Origin: Saprospiraceae bacterium UBA2329
Lineage (GTDB): Bacteria > Bacteroidota > Bacteroidia > Chitinophagales > Saprospiraceae
DNA length: 27,407 nucleotides
Reading direction: 5' to 3'
NCBI GenBank assembly: GCA_002344975.1
Contig: DDUV01000114.1
Location: 1 to 27,407, forward strand
Shown here: one piece after another, positions 8,401 through 15,062 of the stretch
Layout of the letters: every line of letters starts with the position of its first letter
Numbering within the stretch: position 1 is the stretch's first letter
Made by a program: the position numbers and the translations under genes
The notes under the pieces: generated by a model
The model's database searches: none
Seen by the model: the letters and a program-made list of their open reading frames with translations, nothing else
Told to the model about the DNA's origin: nothing

Positions 8401-11287
8401 TGCCGGTATTCTGCACCTGAAATGTTTCGCCGATGCAGGCAGTACCGTCAAGAGAGAACGCGGCTACCGGGTTGGAATACAGTATCAGGCTGCGGCTGTC
8501 GCAGGCCATACACCCCGCTACCGACTGGCTCTCAATACAATACTGGAAAATATAGGTAGTATCAAGGTTCAGTTGCGCAAGGTTGATTACCCCGCTGGAA
8601 GGATTGACACCCTGTCCCACCCAATAACCCGGCTGCGGAGTATTGCCGCTCAAAGCATATGTGGCCGGCCCCTGACACAACGACACGTCCGGACCGGCAT
8701 TCACCAATGCGCCTAGGTCAATGATTTGCACCTGTACTGTGCCTGTTTGTTCGCAGTTGGTTCCCAATGCAAATTCATAACGATATGTATGCGTCTGATT
8801 GCCGCCCGCAACGGAAAGATCAATACGCCCGGCAGGGTCTGTGCCCGGCCCCGACCATTGCCCGCCGGAGAGGTTGGTTTGCAATTGTAAGAACTGATCG
8901 CTGATACAAACCGCGGTATCCGGGTTGAGCGATAAGACCTGCGGTTGTGTAACTACCACCATGATCGTATCCCGCACGGTGCAGTCATTTCTTCGATATT
9001 CAACAACAACGGGATGCACGCCCTCTGCCAGGCTGCCTGCGTTGAATTGCCCCTGAGCAGTCTGAATACCCGGGCCGCTCCAAATGGCCGTTCCGCCGGA
9101 AGGAGCGGGAGCGAAACCAACCGTTGCCGGCAAGTCAATACTGATGGAAGACAGACAGAGCAGCGTTGTGTCGGGCAGGTTGATCTGAGGAAGCCCCTCT
9201 ACCAATACTTGTGAAATGGCATTCACCCTGCAACCGTTGGCATCAGTATAAGCATAGCCGATCTCGTGCAGGTTGATTCCTGCATTCATGGGAGCAAAAA
9301 TGCCGGTGGTCGTATCCGTTATTCCAGCCCCGGTAAAAGTGCCGCCCGACGGATTAACAAGCAACATGCGCGGGGCGCTGTCAATACAGAAGGTATCTGC
9401 CGGAAAGGAAACGGAAGTCGAAGCCACTACCGTGAGGACAATACCGGCCGAGGCGCTGCAAGCTCCATTGGTGATGCTGTATTGAATATTGACGGGTTGA
9501 TCGGGGGTGACGATTGCAGGATTAAAAATGCCCTGAACAGCATCCGTAATGCCGTTGCCCGACCAAGTGCCACCTTCTTCGTTGGCCGTCAGCGTCAGAG
9601 GAGAGGAGCCGGAGCACAGTGGCCCCGGCGGAGGGGTAATGCTCAGGGGCACATTGGTCTGCACGACGATTTGTACGGTATCTCTGACGAAGCCGCAAGC
9701 GCCCGATGCTTCGAGTATTGCGGTATAGGTTCCGGGCACGCTATACCTGATTCCGACAGGATTGGCCTGCGTAGAGGAGGCTGGATTGCCGCCGGGAAAA
9801 GACCAGTTATAGGTGTTGATGGCGCCGGTATAACTCACCATCGGCGTATAGTTCAGGCTGTCGCAGGCAGGAGGTACAGCTGCGATGGAGGCCGTTACAG
9901 CGGGTAAAATTTGCACAGTTGTTGTGCTGGAATTGGGGCATTGTGCGGAACCCGTAGAGTATGTGTAGGTGTATGTATTCGGTGCCGGCCCCATCGGATT
10001 CAAAGTATCGTTGGACATACCAGGCCCCGTCCAGATTCCGCCGGGCGGAGTAGCTCGCAGGACAACGGGCTGGCCATTGGCACACACCGATGCCGGATTG
10101 GCCGGATTGAAAACAATAGGCTCCGTACTGGCCACCACCACAGGTACGGTTTGGGTCTGATTGCCGCAGGGGCTGGTAATTTGAAGGGTAATAGAACCGG
10201 ACTGCGTAAAAGTGACCCCGCTGAAGGAGGGGCCGGTAGCGGAGGCCGGCGTGCCATTGGTAAACGTCCATTGAAAATTGGTGATCTCTCCGCTGTGGCT
10301 GAAACCGAGGTTTGCTGAAGAAAGGGTGATCTGATCGCAGGACGGCGTTGGGGCAGTGAGGCTGATGCTTGGCGGCTGATAAATATTGATGGTAACCGTT
10401 TCAAAATCCTCTCCGCAGGCGTTGAAGGCGCGTTGTCGTACGGTGTAGGTGCCTGGTCGCAGGAAGTTCACCACAATGTTGTTTGTATTGAGATTCATGG
10501 TGGTGTCGGCAAAGCGCCAGCGGGTAGTATCGGCGGGCGTGATGCTCCACACCGTGTTACTCCACTGGTTGGCTTGGTCGGTGAAGGAGATGGTAGTGGG
10601 GCCGCAGCCAAAGGCGGGATTGTGTGTAAATGCAGCCTCCGGCGGGGCCACCACCCGCACCGGTCGGGTTTGCGTATCCGAGCCGCAGGTATTGGTTACG
10701 GTGAGGGATACGGTGTAGTTGCCGGGGGTGGCGTAGGTATGCGAAGGATTTTGGAGTGTGGAGGTGGTACCGTCGCCGAAGTTCCAGAGGTAGGTGGTTG
10801 CATTGCAACTCGCATTGGAAAACGGAACGGACGTATTGACACATACCTCACCTTGCACGTTAAAATTAGCGACAGGCCTATTTTTTACGGTCAGCGTTGT
10901 TGCTGCACTTCGACAGGTAATTCCGTTGGCACATGATTTTATCCCGATAACCCAAATGGTATAATTACTTTCTGCCGATTGACACAGCAGGGAATCTGGT
11001 ACGATGTACACATGAGTGCCCGGCTGATCCTGAAAGGTAATGGTATCTACATTGCCATCGCACCAATAGTAAATCAGGTAGTCGAAATCAAGCGATTGGC
11101 TTTCATTGATCTCCAGGTGAATGGTATCACCATCGCAAAATTCGTTATTGCCATCTACGGATAGCGTAAGATTCACGTTGGGAAAAGCGCATTGATTCTG
11201 ATTGCACAACACGGGTTGGGGGAGGCATTGGCTCCAGCCAAAATGGGAGAATAACGCCAAAAACAGGAGTATTAATAAAGCTCTCAT
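5459..11287 (-). CDS. Giant PKD/Ig-like repeat surface protein with T9SS type B sorting domain
   Basis: This 1942-residue exported protein is a probable cell-surface adhesin or matrix protein. A signal peptide ends near residue 20 (GWSQ), followed by a Cys-rich N-terminal region (20-130). PKD domains with the W-x-FGDG signature have their Phe at 170, 972, 1304, 1385, 1547, 1629 and 1794. A variant (NLGNG) is near 1138, and several degenerate copies lie between. Residues 390-935 form a second repeat type with six GGxWxGxG motifs near 416, 572, 648, 731, 808 and 887. The last 100 residues (about 1843-1942) fit the gliding-motility-associated C-terminal domain (TIGR04131, T9SS type B). Its marks are FFAPNALSPE, YSPWGEQVWYS, WNGRKHNEG and GAYTWRADITF. 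This predicts export through the outer membrane by T9SS. The gene starts 11 bases after the stop of the PorP/SprF gene, the usual pairing. The bound ligand is unknown. Confidence 0.95.
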   Translation of the reverse strand: MRALLILLFLALFSHFGWSQCLPQPVLCNQNQCAFPNVNLTLSVDGNNEFCDGDTIHLEINESQSLDFDYLIYYWCDGNVDTITFQDQPGTHVYIVPDSLLCQSAESNYTIWVIGIKSCANGITCRSAATTLTVKNRPVANFNVQGEVCVNTSVPFSNASCNATTYLWNFGDGTTSTLQNPSHTYATPGNYTVSLTVTNTCGSDTQTRPVRVVAPPEAAFTHNPAFGCGPTTISFTDQANQWSNTVWSITPADTTRWRFADTTMNLNTNNIVVNFLRPGTYTVRQRAFNACGEDFETVTINIYQPPSISLTAPTPSCDQITLSSANLGFSHSGEITNFQWTFTNGTPASATGPSFSGVTFTQSGSITLQITSPCGNQTQTVPVVVASTEPIVFNPANPASVCANGQPVVLRATPPGGIWTGPGMSNDTLNPMGPAPNTYTYTYSTGSAQCPNSSTTTVQILPAVTASIAAVPPACDSLNYTPMVSYTGAINTYNWSFPGGNPASSTQANPVGIRYSVPGTYTAILEASGACGFVRDTVQIVVQTNVPLSITPPPGPLCSGSSPLTLTANEEGGTWSGNGITDAVQGIFNPAIVTPDQPVNIQYSITNGACSASAGIVLTVVASTSVSFPADTFCIDSAPRMLLVNPSGGTFTGAGITDTTTGIFAPMNAGINLHEIGYAYTDANGCRVNAISQVLVEGLPQINLPDTTLLCLSSISIDLPATVGFAPAPSGGTAIWSGPGIQTAQGQFNAGSLAEGVHPVVVEYRRNDCTVRDTIMVVVTQPQVLSLNPDTAVCISDQFLQLQTNLSGGQWSGPGTDPAGRIDLSVAGGNQTHTYRYEFALGTNCEQTGTVQVQIIDLGALVNAGPDVSLCQGPATYALSGNTPQPGYWVGQGVNPSSGVINLAQLNLDTTYIFQYCIESQSVAGCMACDSRSLILYSNPVAAFSLDGTACIGETFQVQNTGTGADAYSWDFGDGTPVLNTASPEHQYGMQGNYTIQHIAVNTATTCRDTATFNVFVTTPPVAAFTLDADEGCAPFPLVIQDGSSGFEIQRTWHVAGNTTMGAPPTGVLLDGITQDSIFVIRLEASNLCGVRIAEAPVLVRPYPIVRFGVFPNEGCSPLQVALSNATVGNPQTFFWNLGNGTTSTDSLPPFPVYTTSDTVVSTYTITLISTNQCGGDTLSKEVVVYPPDVRAFIELDTLAGCQPLIIQAESFSTPGSIVSWLVIDPASNQEGSILNAPQFTLRTPGRHTIVLYASRCGADADTAYVDVLPAPLVSFVHRPFICVGQPIAFTNTSVNISGSEWTFGDGNNSTDYSPTHVFDEPGEYTVTLIAYSQANNCPATFSSTISVVGNPVAAFTPSATNGCGPLSIQFISNSTPGVNHVWDFGDGGAASYELNPTHTFQSPGNYVVRLTVYDADSCFTDVAVSNIFVFPDPVASFSLPNQLNCLGHTSLQPTNLSEGAVAYLWRWQNDTFNLIEPTIVPQTAGVFDLELIAVNTFGCRDTFVRSVDILSSPIASAIALVPAGCQPHSTGFSNNSQHASTFLWVFGDGNTSAFPTPSHRYLQPGVFQGLLIAGSADGCPSDTAVFAVEVWPKPLADFDIDQAERCGAPSEVQFINRSDLSQSADWNFGDGSTSSTINPVHIYQTPGMYSATLVATNIYQCRDTTERIVDVYGRPRAAFATAGDTIGCEDFEVIFRNTSTEALRYEWRIESFPNIFTEPAPQVVFTESGNYGVELIAIYNDLCRDTLRRSDYIRVFRSPIAAFRFEVDNDPNILGDVIFINESQNADRFFWDFGDGTNSTLPNPEHEYNINRSIDVLLFAYNDNGGLFTCVDSIPQPIEPEWITTFFAPNALSPEFGPEGVGVFKPVGIGLQKYRIAVYSPWGEQVWYSEVLENSRPVGSWNGRKHNEGDILPQGAYTWRADITFVNGVSKVVTGSVTLLR

Positions 11288-11298
11288 GGATGGTGTTT

Positions 11299-12474
11299 TT
11301 ATTTTTTTCCGTACCAGATATTTTCATAAATCTTGGAACGTCGGCTTTGTGCAGCGGTGGGGCAGGGCAGTTTACCATAGGACACCTCGTCTTCCCGGCC
11401 CATGAACTTACATCCCGGACTGGCCGCAAAGTGTACCGCCACCGATACCTCTACAATGCTGCCCACGCCCACCGTATTTTGTAACCCACTGATATTGGGC
11501 GAGAAAGACAAGCCGAGATCGAAGCGGCTGGTGTTGCGGTTGCCGGTAGTGGTCAGTACGCTGGTCTCCACATTGAACGACAACCAATTGGTGTTCACCC
11601 CGCTCGGCGGCCGTCGCCCGAAGTGATAATACGCGCCGGCTGCCACCATGCGGCTAATACCGGCCTGGATGCCTGCCTCCAGATATGTCAGCCCGCCTTG
11701 CTGCTGCCACAGCACCGTGGGCTTTACGCTGAGATAAGTCTGAGCGCTATAATACGGCACAAATTCCCACTCGGCAAAAGCCGTATGTCGGGGCACTGTA
11801 GTAGTGCCGATGCGCAACACCGATTCCTGATGCCCAAACACATTGGCATCGCCCAGCCCTAACAAATTGTGCATGCTGTACCCAATGCTGAAAACGCCGA
11901 GATGCCGGTTGGTTTTGTTAAACAGTGCCTTATACGCCACGCCAACAGACGGCATGAAATACCAAAAGGAACCGGTAAAATCGGGCGGTACAAAGCCGGT
12001 AGGATTCGGGTTTCCGTTGACGTCGAAGAAGCCGTACTTGGGGTCCAACTGGTCGGAAAACGTGAGGCGGCTGAAATCAATGCGGCGTTGCGCCCAGTTG
12101 AACCCTACACCGATGCGCAGATTGTGAATAGCATCTCTCACTTCCAAAGTCGGCGTACCGGCCAGCATAAATCCGCCGCTGAAAGTACTCAGCCGGCCGT
12201 CGCCTTCCACATCCTGTACGACGTTGAGACCCAAGTCGAACCAACTGCAGGGCATACTTTCTTCGAGCGTAGCCGCCATGGTGCGGTAGGGAATGTCTCC
12301 GCCCAAATGCCATTGGGATTTGTACAAAGCCCGCAGTGATAAAGCGCCGGTTTCGCCCGTCAGCGCCGGATTAAACAGCGAGCGGTTGTTGAAGAAATGC
12401 GTAAAGAAAGGGTCTTGGGCAACGAGGCTGGTTGCGCACAAGAGCAATGGAAGAAGAAGGATTTTTGGCAGCAT
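11299..12474 (-). CDS. PorP/SprF family type IX secretion membrane protein
   Basis: This 391-residue protein has a signal peptide ending at LVAQ (residue 20). The PorP/SprF hallmark follows at once: DPFFTHFFNNRSLFNPALTG (21-40), then ALYKSQWH (49-56), and later the strand-rich body of an outer-membrane barrel. PorP/SprF proteins help export or anchor T9SS cargo and are typically encoded next to a large type B cargo protein, as here. It lies immediately upstream of the giant PKD gene. The last 40 residues (352-391) extend beyond the final barrel strand and contain two Cys (355, 371) and several basic residues. This tail is seen directly and its role is unknown. No exact TAnnTTTG promoter was found upstream, but a direct repeat and a short palindrome are present there. 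Confidence 0.92.
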   Translation of the reverse strand: MLPKILLLPLLLCATSLVAQDPFFTHFFNNRSLFNPALTGETGALSLRALYKSQWHLGGDIPYRTMAATLEESMPCSWFDLGLNVVQDVEGDGRLSTFSGGFMLAGTPTLEVRDAIHNLRIGVGFNWAQRRIDFSRLTFSDQLDPKYGFFDVNGNPNPTGFVPPDFTGSFWYFMPSVGVAYKALFNKTNRHLGVFSIGYSMHNLLGLGDANVFGHQESVLRIGTTTVPRHTAFAEWEFVPYYSAQTYLSVKPTVLWQQQGGLTYLEAGIQAGISRMVAAGAYYHFGRRPPSGVNTNWLSFNVETSVLTTTGNRNTSRFDLGLSFSPNISGLQNTVGVGSIVEVSVAVHFAASPGCKFMGREDEVSYGKLPCPTAAQSRRSKIYENIWYGKK

Positions 12475-12512
12475 GACGGGAGGTTTTTTTTAGTAGTATA
12501 AGACGATTAATG

Positions 12513-12574
12513 ATCGGTTTATCAGCGAATACAGTTTGCGTACTCAAAACGTCGGCCAAGTTATCGGTTTATCA
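12513..12574. repeat. Two direct copies of a 12-bp motif upstream of the PorP/SprF gene
   Basis: ATCGGTTTATCA occurs at 12513-12524 and again at 12563-12574, exactly 50 bases apart (close to five helical turns). A 13-base palindrome, TAGTAC-C-GTACTA, follows at 12587-12599. All lie within 125 bases of the PorP/SprF start, where an operator would sit. The repeats are seen directly; a regulatory role is inferred. Confidence 0.5.
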
Positions 12575-12696
12575 ACATCCCAATGATAGTACCGTACTAC
12601 TACCCGATTTTCATGTGCCGCGACCATAATAGTAGGGGCGAAGTATTTGAATGAGCGGAGGGCGCTATGCAATACTTTTGTTGTTGTCACTCCCCA

Positions 12697-14130
12697 TCAA
12701 TTTTTACTCCTGACAAACAAAGTGGCATCCTCCTTCATCAGCCGGAGGATTTCCGCGCCGCCCCTTCGAACGATAGCTATTGCAGTGACTCCATATACCT
12801 CCTTGATGACGACTTCGCCTATTTCACTGATTGCGTCTATACCTCCAGTGCCTGCGGCCAATCTTCTTTCATAAACCACATTGAAGACGTCGCCTTTCTG
12901 AACGCTTTGTTTATTGCCAATATCCACCAAGAGCGTTTTAGCCTCCCGATTGTCCTGTTCTCGTACCTCTATCACCCAGCCATGCAAAGGAAAAAACGTT
13001 TTCAATACTTCTTGCAGTTCTTTACCGATTGCTTCAACGGCAGCATTTTCAGCAGCTTGCGGTGACATAAAAGTTTGCCCACGGTTGGAATCAATATTTC
13101 TGTATTCAGGGTTTTTCAACACATAAGTTGCTTTAATATCGTATGTTTTTGCATCCAGAATACTCAATTCAACCGTCAGTTTGCAAAAATAAGATGAGGT
13201 GCCTGTAGTCGGAAATTTAATAAAATCTATGGATCGGCCCCTTAATGCGGCCGAGACTACATATTCGACATTGTGTTGTCGAAGAATCGCATCCTGATTA
13301 TATTCTTTCAAACCAAGTAAGCCCTGCTCAAGGTCCGCATTTGCCAGAGGCTCCGACAACAGCGTTACCCTGTTGCTGTTAAACATCTGAGTGCGCAGTT
13401 TGAAATCTACCTTACCGGCAGTTTCTGAAAAATCATTGCTTGCATATCGCACGGGAGGCATTGCTACGACTGTACGGTCGAATGTTTTTTTAGGCGTCGC
13501 AGGGTTTGGTACCGTCCTGTCGGGGATCAATATATCGTTGTTTTTATTTTCTACGGTATCCGCCCATGCGGTGTGAGCCGGCACCGAGGTCGAATCAGAA
13601 GAATTTCGCGGTTCTGTCTCAGGGTCAGAAACTCTTTGCACCTCTATTGGGGCGGCCTTGCGGCCATTTGCAGTATTCTGTTCTGCTCTTTGGGGCGGGT
13701 ATTTTGTGGTATCCTCCGCGGGTTGGACAGTTTCGTTGGATGGATCAGAGGGAGATCGGGGCAGGGTTGTTTGGGTTGCTTGAATCACTTCTTCGGGGTT
13801 TTTATCCAGCCATTTGTATAGCAAAATCATCATAACGAACGCGGCAGCGAACCATATCATAGCCCCGCGATATTTTTTCCACCAAGGCACAGGTGGCGTT
13901 TCTGTCGGCGGTGGCAATTGATCTAACTCTGTCATCCACACTGCCGCTTTGCGCCGGTAATCCTTATAAAGCGCATGTTCAATTTCCTGCCGTACGCGCC
14001 TGTGAACTTCTACTTCATTCTGTAACGCTTCGTCCGCCAGCATCTCTGCCTCAAACGCGGCAGCTTCTTCTGGCGGCATAAGGCCGTCGAGCCATTGTTC
14101 TATTTTTTCGTTTAGCGCCTTATTATTCAT
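12697..14130 (-). CDS. Anti-sigma-like membrane protein fused to CsgG-like and FlgT-like periplasmic modules
   Basis: The protein has about 477 residues from the ATG at 14130; a GTG one codon earlier could also start it. Residues 1-70 are acidic and helical, with the motif IEQWLDGLMPPEEAAAFEAE typical of cytoplasmic anti-sigma N-termini, but without the zinc-binding HxxxCxxC. One membrane segment spans about 88-107. A Pro/Thr/Glu-rich linker (110-215) leads to a periplasmic region. Residues 220-385 look like a CsgG/TolB-N-type domain (AILRQHNVEYVVSAALRG, KLTVELSILDAKT). Residues 386-477 look like the FlgT C-terminal module (VDIGNKQSVQKGDVFNVVYE, GEVVIKEVYG). It starts four bases after the sigma factor stop, the standard sigma/anti-sigma arrangement. 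Probable role: membrane anchor and sensor that holds the sigma factor and reads a periplasmic signal. The folds are judged by eye. Confidence 0.78.
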   Translation of the reverse strand: MNNKALNEKIEQWLDGLMPPEEAAAFEAEMLADEALQNEVEVHRRVRQEIEHALYKDYRRKAAVWMTELDQLPPPTETPPVPWWKKYRGAMIWFAAAFVMMILLYKWLDKNPEEVIQATQTTLPRSPSDPSNETVQPAEDTTKYPPQRAEQNTANGRKAAPIEVQRVSDPETEPRNSSDSTSVPAHTAWADTVENKNNDILIPDRTVPNPATPKKTFDRTVVAMPPVRYASNDFSETAGKVDFKLRTQMFNSNRVTLLSEPLANADLEQGLLGLKEYNQDAILRQHNVEYVVSAALRGRSIDFIKFPTTGTSSYFCKLTVELSILDAKTYDIKATYVLKNPEYRNIDSNRGQTFMSPQAAENAAVEAIGKELQEVLKTFFPLHGWVIEVREQDNREAKTLLVDIGNKQSVQKGDVFNVVYERRLAAGTGGIDAISEIGEVVIKEVYGVTAIAIVRRGGAEILRLMKEDATLFVRSKN

Positions 14131-14134
14131 CACA

Positions 14135-14686
14135 TCACGATAGGTTCTCTTCTATTCTTCTTGCAAGCTCCTCCCGACAGGGCCGTGTTTTGTTTTTGAC
14201 GGTACTCTCGGCCAAATCTGTATGAGAAGCTATTTCGTCGGTGCGGTACCCCCAGGCTCTCATCAACAAGATGCTCAGGCAAGGTTCTCCCATTTTTTCC
14301 AATTCATTTTCTACCTTTTTCCAACGCAGTATCTTATCGATACCGCCACTTGGTTCGCCGCCGGTGAGTTCCTTAATTTCATCCAAATCTATCACATCAT
14401 AGGCAATAGCTGTTTTTTTACGCCAAGCCATTCTTTTCGCAATTTTTACAGCATACGTTTTCAAGTAATTTATCTCGCCTCGTTGCGTATTCAAAATCTG
14501 TTTCATCAGCGCCCATATCGCATCAGCAGCAATTTCCTCTGCATCTTCCTGCCCCAGCCCGGTCCGCTTTGCCTCATCGCGTAAAGCACTGAACCACGCC
14601 TTGAACATATATTCCAGTGCGCGTTCCCGGTGGTAGCCCCCTTTGCGGAGGGCGGCTTTTATCTGGTCGTCGGTCCAGGTCTGCAT
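14135..14686 (-). CDS. ECF-type RNA polymerase sigma factor
   Basis: This is a 183-residue sigma-70 family protein of the extracytoplasmic-function group. Residues 20-92 form region 2 (ERALEYMFKAWFSALRDEAK, then EDAEEIAADAIWALMKQ and YLKTYAVKIAKRMAWRKKT). Residues 122-183 form region 4, with a helix-turn-helix at about 146-168 (YRTDEIASHTDLAESTVKNK). There is no region 1 or 3. I chose the ATG at 14686; the frame extends to a TTG at 14716, but that adds ten residues unlike the family. It is followed after four bases by the membrane-anchored candidate anti-sigma gene, so the pair is probably translated together. It would direct RNA polymerase to a small regulon, plausibly including the upstream envelope genes. 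That last point is inference. Confidence 0.9.
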   Translation of the reverse strand: MQTWTDDQIKAALRKGGYHRERALEYMFKAWFSALRDEAKRTGLGQEDAEEIAADAIWALMKQILNTQRGEINYLKTYAVKIAKRMAWRKKTAIAYDVIDLDEIKELTGGEPSGGIDKILRWKKVENELEKMGEPCLSILLMRAWGYRTDEIASHTDLAESTVKNKTRPCREELARRIEENLS

Positions 14687-14728
14687 ACAGCGTGTAAAAT
14701 TAAAAATGTTTTTCAAAAATGCGCCATA

Positions 14729-14953
14729 TCAGGCATTTGCAGCGTCGTTGTGCTCTATAAGACGCCCGACGCCCGCCCAGTCGGGAAAGTGTTGGTAGCA
14801 ATACGTCTCCTGATGCTCGATGGAGAAGACATTCTGCCCGGCCTTATACTCTCTGAATTCACAGATGGCAGCTATCTCTGCTTTTTCAGCGGGACTGAAC
14901 GCGCTGAAGTCCTTGCAAAGCTCTAAGGCTTTTTCGATGATGATGCCGGGCAT
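14729..14953 (-). CDS. Small protein resembling a cyclic-nucleotide-binding domain N-terminus
   Basis: This frame encodes 74 residues from an ATG and runs in the same direction as its neighbours. It lies 42 bases upstream of the sigma factor start and about 110 bases downstream of the lipase/vWA gene. Residues 13-40 (CKDFSAFSPAEKAEIAAIC, then EFREYKAGQNVFSIE) resemble the first helix and first strands of the Crp/Fnr cyclic-nucleotide-binding domain. The glycine-rich phosphate-binding cassette and the HTH are absent, so it could be a remnant of a regulator or a small standalone protein. Residue composition looks protein-like and the opposite-strand frame looks worse. Whether it is expressed is uncertain. 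Confidence 0.4.
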   Translation of the reverse strand: MPGIIIEKALELCKDFSAFSPAEKAEIAAICEFREYKAGQNVFSIEHQETYCYQHFPDWAGVGRLIEHNDAANA

Positions 14954-15062
14954 ACTATTGATGGTTTTGAGTGGGCGAGTGTTACTGCTAAGAATAAAAT
15001 AAAGCCCCGAAGCGTTTCGCTGTGTAGTATGTAGGAGAATACGGTAGTGATTCGATAGGATT

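Noticed and set aside
5543..10936. Several plus-strand open frames of 100-390 codons inside the giant gene
   Set aside because: They are shadows of the repetitive PKD/Ig-like coding sequence.
14630..14926. A 98-codon plus-strand frame opposite the small CNB-like frame
   Set aside because: It overlaps the start of the sigma factor gene and has no recognisable features. The minus-strand frame is more protein-like and co-oriented with its neighbours.
15005..15035. A weak stem (AGCG/CGCT) before a T-rich stretch downstream of the lipase/vWA gene
   Set aside because: Only four base pairs are convincing, so I did not call a terminator.
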